The translations under genes and the position numbers were made by a program. A stretch of DNA of 10,711 nt, taken from a bacterium. Its GTDB lineage: Bacteria; Chloroflexota; Limnocylindria; Limnocylindrales; Limnocylindraceae. The DNA lies in NCBI GenBank assembly GCA_009919365.1, contig RGBZ01000022.1, positions 1 through 10,711 of the forward strand. Reading direction: 5' to 3'. Positions 1 to 7,138 of the stretch are shown piece by piece (the stretch's first letter is position 1; the number at the start of each line of letters is the position of its first letter). A model generated the notes under the pieces. It worked only from the letters and a program-made list of their open reading frames with translations, did not search any database and was not told where the DNA came from.

Positions 1-1
1 G

Positions 2-282
2 CTGTTTGGCGTCGCTGGTATCGGTGCTGACTTTCTTCAAGTCCATTTTATCGACCAGCGCCCGATGAACACGAAGCTTCATCTGACGTTGATGGAGACG
101 CCGGAGTTTGTGGCGGGCGACATTGGTGAGGGTCTGCGCCAGAGCTTCCACATCACCAACGACGAGTACATGGCGACGGGGGGCGAGGACGGCACGACGG
201 CGTGCGCGCTCGTGATCCGCGGAAACACGCTTCACGTCGCGAATGCTGGCGACTCGCGCGCGGTGGTGTGCGGCTACGACGG
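2..282 (+). pseudogene. PP2C-type Ser/Thr protein phosphatase fragment (both ends missing)
   Basis: This open frame enters from the left edge. It contains the central PP2C signature: an acidic Glu-Asp-Gly-Thr-Thr-Ala stretch, then a hydrophobic strand and the Asn-Ala-Gly-Asp-Ser-Arg-Ala-Val-Val motif, at about 190-276. In PP2C enzymes this segment lies after the metal-binding Asp-Gly-His-Gly-Gly motif, and the GDSR element is part of the conserved core. The DGHGG motif is not clearly present in the first 60 bases, and the C-terminal half of the enzyme is absent. The wording of the motif, with a preceding helix of the type [14 protein letters not shown], resembles plant, algal or protist PP2Cs more than bacterial PrpC/Stp proteins. 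After about base 282 the frame loses all PP2C similarity and a different frame becomes coding. I infer that this piece is foreign to the rest of the contig. A divergent bacterial PP2C is the alternative. Confidence 0.6.
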
Positions 283-516
283 GAGTCGGCGTGGTCTGCG
301 ATTCGCTCTGCGGCCGTGGCGGCAAATCTCGGACGTGAGATCCACCCCCATACGCTGCGCCACTCGTTTGCGACGCACCTCCTCGATGGCGGGGCCGACC
401 TCCGCGTCGTGCAGGAACTACTCGGACATGCGGATATCGCAACGACCCAGCTCTACACCCACCTCCTTGGGAGCCACGTGCGGGATTCATATCGGAAGGC
501 CCACCCGAGGGCCTAA
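283..516 (+). pseudogene. XerC/XerD tyrosine recombinase, C-terminal catalytic part only
   Basis: The frame starting near 283 encodes about 77 residues that match the end of XerC/XerD site-specific recombinases. It has the His-x-x-Arg box ([12 protein letters not shown]), the LLGH box with its histidine, the TTQLYTHL segment carrying the nucleophilic tyrosine, and the typical basic ending YRKAHPRA. The first catalytic arginine and the whole N-terminal DNA-binding domain are missing, because the sequence upstream is a PP2C fragment in another frame. The possible GTG start at 202 lies inside the PP2C motif and gives nonsense residues, so I do not accept it. A Xer gene just ahead of scpA is a common arrangement in Gram-positive-type and Chloroflexota genomes, so this fragment belongs with the operon that follows. 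In a complete protein the role would be resolution of chromosome dimers. Confidence 0.85.
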
Positions 517-544
517 GCAGCCTGCAAGGCGGTAGGATTCAGGT

Positions 545-1102
545 GTGAACGTGATAATTCGTACCCACCGACTCTGGCAGGTCCTTGCTCACCTCACGGC
601 GGTTGGCCGTCAGCAGGTAGCTCGCTTCGGCCTCGTTGCCTCTGTCGGCGCCGAGGGCGACGCGCATCTCCGAGCCATCCGAGCGACACCGCGTGCCCGT
701 CAAGCCTTTGCCGCGGCACACCCCGCCGATCAGGCCTCTGCAACGCGCACGGCGGCGCGTCTGCGCCGTCTTGGCGCAAAGCCCGATGACCAACTTGCAG
801 CGCTACTCCATGACCTCCCGAAGGGGCAGGTCGGCCTATTGCCCCGTGTGCTGCATGTTCTTGAGGGCTCACCGGTCACACGGAGCGCACGCGGCCCGTT
901 CGCGCAATCGCGACAAACGTTGCGCCGACACGCATCGGCTGCGCCGAAGCTCGCGGAAAAACTTGGTGCGCCGCGGGGCACGATCGCGATCTTGCGCGAG
1001 CTCGCCCGCCAAGAATCGCACATCACGCCACAACGTAGGTCAACGGGAATCGATGCCCGCGCCCGCCTGCTTCTAGATTTGGATAGTGGTCTGCCGCGAT
1101 GA
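545..1102 (+). CDS. Degenerate HD-domain (phosphohydrolase-like) protein
   Basis: The protein has about 185 residues and starts at GTG. A second in-frame GTG at 551 is spaced better from the AGG at 541 and may be the true start. The recognisable core runs from about residue 48 to 150. It has a helix reading PADQASATRTAARL, where relatives usually have an ADQRH-S/A-L-type sequence, then LAALLHDLPKGQVGLLPRVLHVL, which holds the His-Asp pair (H89, D90), and later a helix HASAAPKLAEKLGAPRGTIAILREL. This layout is that of small HD-superfamily proteins found near scpA in Chloroflexota. The first metal-ligand histidine is replaced and the usual HDxGK is HDLPK, so metal-dependent hydrolysis is doubtful. 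It lies 28 bases after the recombinase and overlaps scpA by four bases (ATGA), which argues that it is translated. The substrate is unknown. Confidence 0.6.
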   Translation: MNVIIRTHRLWQVLAHLTAVGRQQVARFGLVASVGAEGDAHLRAIRATPRARQAFAAAHPADQASATRTAARLRRLGAKPDDQLAALLHDLPKGQVGLLPRVLHVLEGSPVTRSARGPFAQSRQTLRRHASAAPKLAEKLGAPRGTIAILRELARQESHITPQRRSTGIDARARLLLDLDSGLPR

Positions 1103-1956
1103 GTGTCCGCGGCATCGCAGAAGGCTTTGAGCTTCCAGATCCATCGGTCCCTGATATTGAGGGTGTCATCTTCCGGCGCGAGCAAGGCGGACTCTTTGGG
1201 CGTTCCCGCTCCTATGTCGCTCTTGGGGAGTTCAGCGGACCGTATGGTCTTCTGCTCGCCCTCATTGAGCGCGATGAGTTGGATGTCCGCCGGGTCCCAC
1301 TCGCTGGGTTTGCCGATGAGTTCCTGCGCTACTTCGCCGATATTCCTGATGATCGACTAGAGACACTTTCGTCGTTCGTTTCCGTGGCGGCGCAGCTCAT
1401 TGTGCTGAAGAGCCGCGCACTCCTGCCACGCCCGATCGCGGCTGCGCCAGACCTCGTGAATGATCTTGACGTCGAGGATGAGGCCGACACACTGCGCATT
1501 CGACTACTGCGTTACCGGGTCTTCCGTGATGCGGCGCGGGTCTTGGGCGATCGCCTGATGCAGCCGCTCTGGTATCGCGAACCGCCGACGCGCCAACTCC
1601 CTGGCCCGAAGGCTGCCCCCGTTGAGCCCATCGTTCCAACGAAGTCCGACCCAAAGCGCCTCCATCGCGCCATGGGGCGCATCGCCCTTCGCCGCAAGCC
1701 GCTCGCTGCTCTCGCGACCGCCCCAGTGGGCATAAAGGTTTCCATTGGCGACCGAATCGCGGCCATCCGTGAGGCGGTGCGCCTCAACGGCCTAGTGGGG
1801 GTAGACCTTGAGACCCTCCTTGGCGACCGCCAGGATCGATCGTTCATCGCGGTGACATTCTTGGCACTCTTGGAGCTCTCCAAGCGTCGAGAGGTCGAGG
1901 TGCGTCAAGATGCGCTCTGGGGACCAATCACAATTCTGCAGGGGGTGAGCGAATGA
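1099..1956 (+). CDS. scpA: Segregation and condensation protein A (kleisin)
   Basis: ScpA is the kleisin subunit that bridges the two SMC heads and recruits the ScpB dimer, forming the SMC-ScpAB condensin that compacts and segregates the chromosome. The 285-residue protein has the N-terminal kleisin signature near residues 43-56 (EFSGPYGLLLALIERDELDV), the helix FVSVAAQLIVLKSRALLP near 93-110 and the C-terminal winged helix near 249-282 (FLALLELSKRREVEVRQD). A stretch of about 40 residues precedes the usual family start. I see no better downstream start, and the ATGA overlap with the upstream gene supports this one. A Pro/Ala-rich linker lies around residue 160-180. The start of scpB overlaps its stop by four bases, as expected for two subunits made in a fixed ratio. 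No anomaly was seen in the conserved blocks. Confidence 0.93.
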   Translation: MSVRGIAEGFELPDPSVPDIEGVIFRREQGGLFGRSRSYVALGEFSGPYGLLLALIERDELDVRRVPLAGFADEFLRYFADIPDDRLETLSSFVSVAAQLIVLKSRALLPRPIAAAPDLVNDLDVEDEADTLRIRLLRYRVFRDAARVLGDRLMQPLWYREPPTRQLPGPKAAPVEPIVPTKSDPKRLHRAMGRIALRRKPLAALATAPVGIKVSIGDRIAAIREAVRLNGLVGVDLETLLGDRQDRSFIAVTFLALLELSKRREVEVRQDALWGPITILQGVSE

Positions 1957-2612
1957 GCACTGAGGGAGAGAGCGTAGCCGCAGCGCCGTGGGTGGCGACA
2001 GTTGAAGATCTCGAGGCACTCCTCTTCGTTGTTGATCGTCCGATCACTCGGCGAGAGGCTGCGAAGCTTCTTGAAGCCTCAAAGGCCGATCTCGATCGCC
2101 TCGTAACAGCGCTCACTGCCGCCCTCGCACAACGCGGCATCACCCTGATCACCCACGGGGACGAGCTGCAGCTCGCTAGCGGCGCGGAACAGGCCCGAGC
2201 GGTGCTCGCCTGGGTTGGCACAGGCGGCTCTGACCTAACAGCGGCCCCACTTGAAACGCTCGCCGTCATCGCCTATCGCCAACCGGTCACGAAGGGCGGC
2301 ATCGAAGAGATTCGTGGCGTTGACGCCGATTACGCCCTTCGCGTGCTCCTTGAGCGAGGGCTCATTGAAGAGGCCGGTCGCCTGGAAACCGCCGGGCGGC
2401 CGATTCGCTATGCAACAACGCTTGAGTTCCTCCGCCGATTCGGCCTCGGCTCGCTAGCTGATCTGCCAGCGCTCGAAGGTGATGCCGAGGCGCTTCGTCA
2501 CATGGATTTGCGCAGTGAAGCACCAGACGCTGCTGCGGAGCGAAGCGACGAAGCCGATGCTGATTCCGACGCTCCGAGCTCCCCTGCGCAAGAGGATGCA
2601 GCAACTGACTGA
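1953..2612 (+). CDS. scpB: Segregation and condensation protein B
   Basis: ScpB is a dimeric double winged-helix protein that binds the middle of ScpA and modulates SMC ATPase activity. The 219-residue product shows the first winged helix (VEDLEALLFVVDRPITRREAAKLL and onward), the strongly conserved PLETLAVIAYRQPVTKGGIEEIRG segment of the second winged helix, and the closing GRPIRYATTLEFLRRFGLGSLADLP motif. These cover the whole usual domain, so the protein looks complete. After about residue 175 it carries an acidic, Ala/Asp/Glu/Ser-rich tail without predictable structure, which is common in ScpB. It starts within the scpA stop (ATGA) and its last 17 bases overlap the following gene. Confidence 0.94.
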   Translation: MSTEGESVAAAPWVATVEDLEALLFVVDRPITRREAAKLLEASKADLDRLVTALTAALAQRGITLITHGDELQLASGAEQARAVLAWVGTGGSDLTAAPLETLAVIAYRQPVTKGGIEEIRGVDADYALRVLLERGLIEEAGRLETAGRPIRYATTLEFLRRFGLGSLADLPALEGDAEALRHMDLRSEAPDAAAERSDEADADSDAPSSPAQEDAATD

Positions 2613-3453
2613 TCTGATTCGCGTCAACGTTCTCGTTGCGGAACGCTCTGGCCTCTCTCGTCGCGGGGCCGACACGGCCATTGCTGGGCATCGGGTCACG
2701 ACGGCCGGACGCGCGGTAACCCTCGGGGAGCGCCTCGATGCGATGGCCCCTCTTGAGTTGGATGGCAAAGCACTTGCTGCGAAGCCACGCCCCTCTTCGG
2801 AGAGCGGGGATGCTCTGGGGAGCGCCGATGTGTATGCCTGGTACAAGCCAGTTGGTGTGACGACTACACACGCTGACCCATACGCCACGGTGACCTTGCC
2901 ACAAGCTCTAACGCCGGCCCTTGGCGCCGAACGCGCCGCACGCATGCTTTCCATTGGACGACTTGACCGCGAGAGTGAAGGGCTCCTGCTTCTGACCGAT
3001 GAGCGGCGCGTCGTTTCGCCCCTCGCGCACCCTCGTGCCGGTTTACGACGCGCGTATGCCGCAGCAACGAAGGCCATGGTGGGGGAGAGCGAGTTTCAGC
3101 GGTTGCGCGCCGGTATACGGCTCACCGATGGCTGGGCACACGCCATCGAGGCACGCGGCGTGCATCGTGACGATGACCTTCCAGAAGATGTACGCGGTGG
3201 CGACATGGACCCAGGCCAGTGGAGCTTTATCTCCATCGGGGAGGGACGACACCATGAAGTGCGCCGTCTTTACGGCGCAATCAGTCACCCCGTGCTTCGT
3301 CTGATCCGTGTCGGATATGGCCCAGTCCGCCTCGGAGGGCTGACCCCGGGTGAGCTACGCCTCATCACCGAATCCGAACGCCAGGAGCTCACGCGTGCGC
3401 TTGTCGCGGCACCAAAGAGCAAAGCCCGACCAAGTGCCCCAACGAGCGCGTAA
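2596..3453 (+). CDS. rluB: RluB/RsuA-family rRNA pseudouridine synthase
   Basis: The enzyme isomerises a uridine in ribosomal RNA; members at this position usually act on 23S rRNA helix 69-90 region sites. I chose ATG 2596 because the S4 RNA-binding domain (IRVNVLVAERSGLSRRGAD) begins right after it; an earlier in-frame ATG at 2479 would only read scpB coding sequence out of frame. Residues 6-50 form the S4 domain. The catalytic domain follows with YKPVGVTT near 83, the GRLDRESEGLLLLTDE motif holding the catalytic aspartate (D124), and the late GRHHEVRRLYGAISHPVLRLIRVGYGP block typical of the RsuA/RluB/RluE branch. The length of 285 residues is normal. The exact target nucleotide cannot be read from the sequence. 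It ends in TAATG, sharing one base with the start of cmk. Confidence 0.9.
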   Translation: MQQLTDLIRVNVLVAERSGLSRRGADTAIAGHRVTTAGRAVTLGERLDAMAPLELDGKALAAKPRPSSESGDALGSADVYAWYKPVGVTTTHADPYATVTLPQALTPALGAERAARMLSIGRLDRESEGLLLLTDERRVVSPLAHPRAGLRRAYAAATKAMVGESEFQRLRAGIRLTDGWAHAIEARGVHRDDDLPEDVRGGDMDPGQWSFISIGEGRHHEVRRLYGAISHPVLRLIRVGYGPVRLGGLTPGELRLITESERQELTRALVAAPKSKARPSAPTSA

Positions 3454-4154
3454 TGCGTATCGCCATTGACGGTCCAGCTTCAAGTGGAAAGAGCAGCGTC
3501 GGTCGACTCGTTGCAGAAGAGCTCGGCATGGGCTTTCTCGACACAGGCCTGCTCTATCGGGCGATTACCCGACGCGCCATCGATCTTGGCTGGTTTACTG
3601 CCCCGACAACGGCTGCTGATGTTGCTGGCGCTGCACATGAACAGGTTCGCCGCGACCTGACGGAGTTAGCCAACGCAACCGATGCGCAGGGGAGCGGCTC
3701 TCGTTTCACCATGGTGATTGGCGGTCTCTCCCTGACAGATTCACAATTAGAAGCGGCCGACGTTGAACTCTATGTTCCAGCCGTCGCATCGATCTCGAGC
3801 GTCCGTGATGCCCTTCGTGCTGTACAGCGAAACGTCGCAGCTCGCGGCGGATCGGTGCTTGCTGGTCGCGACATAGGTACCGTGGTCCTCCCCGATGCAG
3901 AGTGCAAGATCTTCCTTGATGCGACTGCGGAGGCTCGGGCCAGCCGGCGTGCCTTGCAGCGCGGGTATGTCGTTGGTTCCGCAGAGCATCAAGCAATTTT
4001 GACGAGCCTCATTGCGCGAGATGCCGAGGATCGGGCTCGCCCCATCGCCCCACTCGTTCCGGCTGCTGATGCCATCACCATTCACACCGATTCGATGGAT
4101 CTCTCTGATGTGGTGGAGCGGGTCGTCGCTGAGGCACGCAAGGTCGCGCGATGA
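3453..4154 (+). CDS. cmk: Cytidylate kinase
   Basis: Cytidylate kinase phosphorylates CMP and dCMP with ATP and recycles CMP released by RNA turnover and phospholipid synthesis. The 233-residue protein begins with the P-loop IDGPASSGKSS (K13) and continues with the substrate-binding DTGLLYRA (usual DTGAMYRA), AGRDIGTVVLPDAECKIFLDA near 137-157, and the lid motif RDAEDRARPIAPL at 189-201, with the arginines needed for transfer chemistry. All blocks are in one frame, and the length fits the family at about 220-230. Translation begins in the TAATG overlap with the pseudouridine synthase gene and the stop overlaps plsC by four bases. The order scpB, rluB-type gene, cmk is conserved across many Gram-positive and Chloroflexota genomes. 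The region of residues 75-105 is variable, as in homologues. Confidence 0.95.
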   Translation: MRIAIDGPASSGKSSVGRLVAEELGMGFLDTGLLYRAITRRAIDLGWFTAPTTAADVAGAAHEQVRRDLTELANATDAQGSGSRFTMVIGGLSLTDSQLEAADVELYVPAVASISSVRDALRAVQRNVAARGGSVLAGRDIGTVVLPDAECKIFLDATAEARASRRALQRGYVVGSAEHQAILTSLIARDAEDRARPIAPLVPAADAITIHTDSMDLSDVVERVVAEARKVAR

Positions 4155-4801
4155 CAGCGGAGCAGATTCCGCTCGGCATGCGGCTCTCGGAGCGATTCGG
4201 TCGCTGGGCGATGCAGCGTCTGGCGGGTGAGATCGCGGTGAAGGGTCTCGAGCGCATCCCAGGAACTGGACCCGTACTGCTCGCCTCGAACCACATCTCG
4301 TGGGTCGATCCTGTCCTACTCGCCTGTTGGCTCACCCCCGCAACCGGCCGTCCGATGACCTGGATGGGGAAGGCGGAGGCGATGCGTTGGCCGCTGGTCG
4401 GCTGGTTCCTGCGAGTGAATGGGGTCTTTGGGGTGCGGCGCGGGGCGGCCGATCTTGAAGCGTTCCGCCTCGCCGAGCGGATCCTCAGCGAGGGGCGTAT
4501 CCTTGGGATCTACCCAGAGGGGACACGATCGCCTGACGGCATCCTGCGCCCCTTTCGCGATGGAGCGGCCCTCCTCGCGCTGCGAAGTGGTGTCCCAGTC
4601 CTGCCGGTCGCGGTCACGGGCACGGACGGTCTCTGGCGGAAGGGCTCGCTGATCCCACGACGCGTCCCTCGCGTCACGCTGACGATTGGGGATCCGGTGG
4701 TGATGCCGCGTGCTGAGGGGTCCCGACCCGAGCTCGCCGCGGTGAGCGGCGCCATTCACGATGCTGTTGCAGCCCTCCTCCCTGAGGCGAATCGGCCCTA
4801 G
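4151..4801 (+). CDS. plsC: 1-acyl-sn-glycerol-3-phosphate acyltransferase (PlsC family)
   Basis: The family transfers an acyl chain to the sn-2 position of lysophosphatidate at the inner face of the membrane, giving phosphatidate. The 216-residue protein shows all four usual blocks: NHISWVD with the H48-x4-D53 catalytic pair, GVFGVRRG near 91-98, IYPEGTRSPDG near 120-130 where the EGTR binds glycerol phosphate, and VPVLPVAVTG near 148-157. No clear transmembrane helix is visible at the N-terminus; a peripheral amphipathic segment is more likely, as in many short bacterial PlsC proteins. It starts in an ATGA overlap with cmk. Acyl-donor type and substrate preference cannot be decided. Together with the broken gpsA downstream it suggests a phospholipid module in the operon. 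Confidence 0.9.
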   Translation: MTAEQIPLGMRLSERFGRWAMQRLAGEIAVKGLERIPGTGPVLLASNHISWVDPVLLACWLTPATGRPMTWMGKAEAMRWPLVGWFLRVNGVFGVRRGAADLEAFRLAERILSEGRILGIYPEGTRSPDGILRPFRDGAALLALRSGVPVLPVAVTGTDGLWRKGSLIPRRVPRVTLTIGDPVVMPRAEGSRPELAAVSGAIHDAVAALLPEANRP

Positions 4802-4808
4802 GGGCGGG

Positions 4809-4826
4809 GTGGGCGATAATGCCCGC
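4809..4826 (+). promoter_or_regulatory. Hairpin with a GATAAT loop directly before the ispH start
   Basis: Bases 4809-4814 (GTGGGC) pair with 4821-4826 (GCCCGC), including one G-T wobble, leaving the six-base loop GATAAT. The ispH ATG follows at once at 4827. No Shine-Dalgarno sequence is visible at the usual distance. GATAAT differs by one base from the -10 consensus and ends six bases before the ATG, the spacing seen at leaderless promoters. No convincing -35 element is present. It could be a translation-coupling hairpin, an internal leaderless promoter, or chance in GC-rich sequence. Confidence 0.3.
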
Positions 4827-5783
4827 ATGGGAAGCGTCGAGAACATTGTCATCGCGAAGCGCACAGGCGTCTGCTATGGCGTCCGTGAGGCAATTGATAA
4901 GGCCAAGATCGCCCGTGCCTCTGGAAAAGAAACCCACACCCTGGGGCATGTCGTCCACAACGAGGGGCTGATCGCCGATCTACGCGCCCGCGGGATTGAG
5001 AACGTTGACCACCTTGATGAGGTCGCGTCGGGGACCGCCGTCGTGATTCGTGCACATGGGGTGACCCCCGAGGTGCTCGGTCGTGCAGCAGAGCGCGGCC
5101 TCGAGGTAATCGACGGCACCTGCACCTGGGTGACGCAGGAGCATCGCGAACTCGCGCGACTCGTCGAAGAGGGGTACGAGATCGTTCTCCTCGGCACGCC
5201 AAATCATCCAGAGGTTGTCGGCCTCCTCGGGTTCGCCCCCGACGCCATCCTGGTTGATGAAGAGGAGGACTGGGCTACCATTCCGCGGCGCAAGCGCATG
5301 GCCCTGATCACCCAATCCACCCAACCCCCGTGGAAGTTTGAACGCCTCGCCGCTTTCCTTGTGTCGCGCTGCCATGAGCTCAAGGTGATCAATACGGTAT
5401 GCCCCGTAACCATTCGCCGCCAAGAGGACACCATTGCGATCGCCCGTGAGGTTCAACTGATGATCGTGGTGGGCGGTAGCCGGAGCGCCAACACGAAAGA
5501 GCTCACGCGCCTCTGTGAGATCGGTGGCACTCGCGCGGTGCAGATCGAATCTGCGCAGGGCCTCGCTGAACCCGCCCTATTCGAAAACGTGCACACCGTT
5601 GGCATCACCGGCGGGACCAGCACCCCCATTGAGGATCTTGAGCGCGTCGCGCTCAAGATCGCCGAGCTTGGAGGCACTGATCACGTCCGCACGAATGCGG
5701 CAGCGATTGCACGAGCTGCCCTGGAGGCCGCCGCCACGCCGCAATATCGCACTACCTCGATTACCAGTGGTACGCCAGCATGA
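4827..5783 (+). CDS. ispH: 4-hydroxy-3-methylbut-2-enyl diphosphate reductase
   Basis: IspH is the last enzyme of the methylerythritol phosphate pathway. It uses a 4Fe-4S cluster to turn HMBPP into IPP and DMAPP, the precursors of carotenoids and quinones. The 318-residue protein has the three cluster cysteines C16 (GVCYGV), C99 (DGTCTW) and C192 (NTVCPV), the substrate-pocket residues H41 (LGHVVHN), H77 (IRAHG) and H127 (GTPNHPEV), E129 in the same motif, and T165 (ITQST). The late GGSRSANTKEL and GITGGTSTP motifs are also present. I start at ATG 4827 because the family normally begins a few residues before the first cysteine motif; an in-frame ATG at 4761 lies within plsC. It begins 25 bases after plsC and overlaps der by four bases. 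It supplies the pathway that ends in the carotenoid gene at the right edge. Confidence 0.95.
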   Translation: MGSVENIVIAKRTGVCYGVREAIDKAKIARASGKETHTLGHVVHNEGLIADLRARGIENVDHLDEVASGTAVVIRAHGVTPEVLGRAAERGLEVIDGTCTWVTQEHRELARLVEEGYEIVLLGTPNHPEVVGLLGFAPDAILVDEEEDWATIPRRKRMALITQSTQPPWKFERLAAFLVSRCHELKVINTVCPVTIRRQEDTIAIAREVQLMIVVGGSRSANTKELTRLCEIGGTRAVQIESAQGLAEPALFENVHTVGITGGTSTPIEDLERVALKIAELGGTDHVRTNAAAIARAALEAAATPQYRTTSITSGTPA

Positions 5784-7138
5784 GTGAGGAAGAGCTCGAG
5801 GCCGAAGCCGAAGCTGAGTCTTCACCGCGTCGGCTGCCACTTGTAGCGCTCGTTGGGCGTCCAAACGTCGGGAAGAGTACCCTCTTCAATCGATTTGTTG
5901 GTGAACGGCGGGCGGTTGTTGAAGATCGCGCCGGTACAACGCGCGATCGACTCATCGGCATCGTCGAGTGGAATGGGATGCGCTTTCGTGTGGTGGACAC
6001 GGGCGGCATGCAGCCCGCCGTAGGTGATCCGATTGAGATTGGGGTCCAGGATCAGGCTCGCATCGCCGTGGATGCCGCCGACCTCATTCTGCTGCTGGTC
6101 GACGCCGCCACAGGACCGAACCCTGGCGACGCCGAGGTGGCGCAGCTACTACGCCGTAGCGGCAAGCCAATCATCTTGGTGGCGAATAAGGCGGACAATA
6201 TTGAACGCGATCGTGCAGCGCAGGAGTTCTCTGCTCTCGGCTTTGATCGCCTGCATACGGTGAGCGCTCAACACGGGATCGGTTCGGGCGACCTGCTCGA
6301 CGTCATTGTTGAGCGACTCGAAGCCCTTCCAGAAGATGCGGGCAGCGCCTATGTTGAGGCTGGCACAACGCGCGACGCCATTGACGAGACGCTGCTGCAC
6401 GCAGGGCGTCAGATCACCCTTGTCGACACCGCAGGCATTCGCAAGCGTGGCAAGGTCGCCTCCGGCCCATCCGCCGATAAGTGGGCCACAGTGCGCTCAG
6501 TGCGCGCGCTTGATCGCGCTGATGTCGCGCTGCTCCTCATTGACGCGTCCACGGGCTTGCAGGCCCAGGATCTACATATCGCTGGCTCCGTCATCGACGC
6601 AGGGAAGGGTCTCGTGCTGGTGCTGAACAAGTGGGACCTCATTGAAAAAGACGGCTTCACCTTCGACGAGATCGAAGGGAAGCTTCGCCGCCAGGCACCA
6701 TTCCTTGACTTCGCTCCGCTCGTCTCGATCTCTGCAGTGACTGGGTTGCGCGCCACCAAGGTGCTTGACGCTGCGGTTGCCGCAGCCGACGCACGGAACT
6801 TGCGTATCCCGACGGGCGTGCTGAACCGCCTGGTCGCTGAGGCGGTCGCCCGTCAAGAGCCAGCGCACAGCGGCAGCAAGCGCCCAAAGATCCTCTACGC
6901 CGCTCAGGCCTCGACACCACCTCCAACCTTCGTAGTCTTCGCACGAAACGCCGCCCAGGTGCACTTCACCTGGCAGCGTTTCCTAGAGAACCAGATCCGC
7001 GACAAGTACCCACTCATGGGGACACCAATCCGCGTCGTGGTACGAGAGCGAGAGGCCGAAGAGGGGCGAGAACGCGGACGCTCCTCGAAGCCAACGAAAC
7101 GGGCACCGGCAAAGGCGAAGCCAGCCACACGCGCATGA
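5780..7138 (+). CDS. der: Ribosome biogenesis GTPase Der/EngA lacking the second P-loop
   Basis: Der has two tandem GTPase domains and a C-terminal KH-like domain and assists assembly of the large ribosomal subunit. Here domain 1 is complete: G1 GRPNVGKS at 26-33, G2 GTTRD at 52-56, G3 DTGG at 73-76, G4 NKAD at 136-139. Domain 2 keeps G2 GTTRD (195-199), G3 DTAG (216-219) and G4 NKWD (283-286), but the expected P-loop and first helix, about 30 residues between LPED (183-186) and GTTRD, are absent. The gap is in frame. The KH-like domain (GVLNRL to RFLENQIRDKYP and GTPIRVVV) is intact and a basic tail follows. Loss of this P-loop should abolish nucleotide binding in domain 2, so the product is probably non-functional or the sequence is deleted. 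It starts in the ispH stop (ATGA). Confidence 0.9.
   Translation: MSEEELEAEAEAESSPRRLPLVALVGRPNVGKSTLFNRFVGERRAVVEDRAGTTRDRLIGIVEWNGMRFRVVDTGGMQPAVGDPIEIGVQDQARIAVDAADLILLLVDAATGPNPGDAEVAQLLRRSGKPIILVANKADNIERDRAAQEFSALGFDRLHTVSAQHGIGSGDLLDVIVERLEALPEDAGSAYVEAGTTRDAIDETLLHAGRQITLVDTAGIRKRGKVASGPSADKWATVRSVRALDRADVALLLIDASTGLQAQDLHIAGSVIDAGKGLVLVLNKWDLIEKDGFTFDEIEGKLRRQAPFLDFAPLVSISAVTGLRATKVLDAAVAAADARNLRIPTGVLNRLVAEAVARQEPAHSGSKRPKILYAAQASTPPPTFVVFARNAAQVHFTWQRFLENQIRDKYPLMGTPIRVVVREREAEEGRERGRSSKPTKRAPAKAKPATRA

Noticed and set aside
202..282. GTG start at 202 giving a longer recombinase protein
   Set aside because: The residues before about 283 have no Xer similarity, and the same bases encode the PP2C motif in another frame.
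2362..3077. Long minus-strand open frames over scpB and the pseudouridine synthase gene
   Set aside because: They are shadows of well-conserved plus-strand genes in GC-rich DNA and show no recognisable domains.
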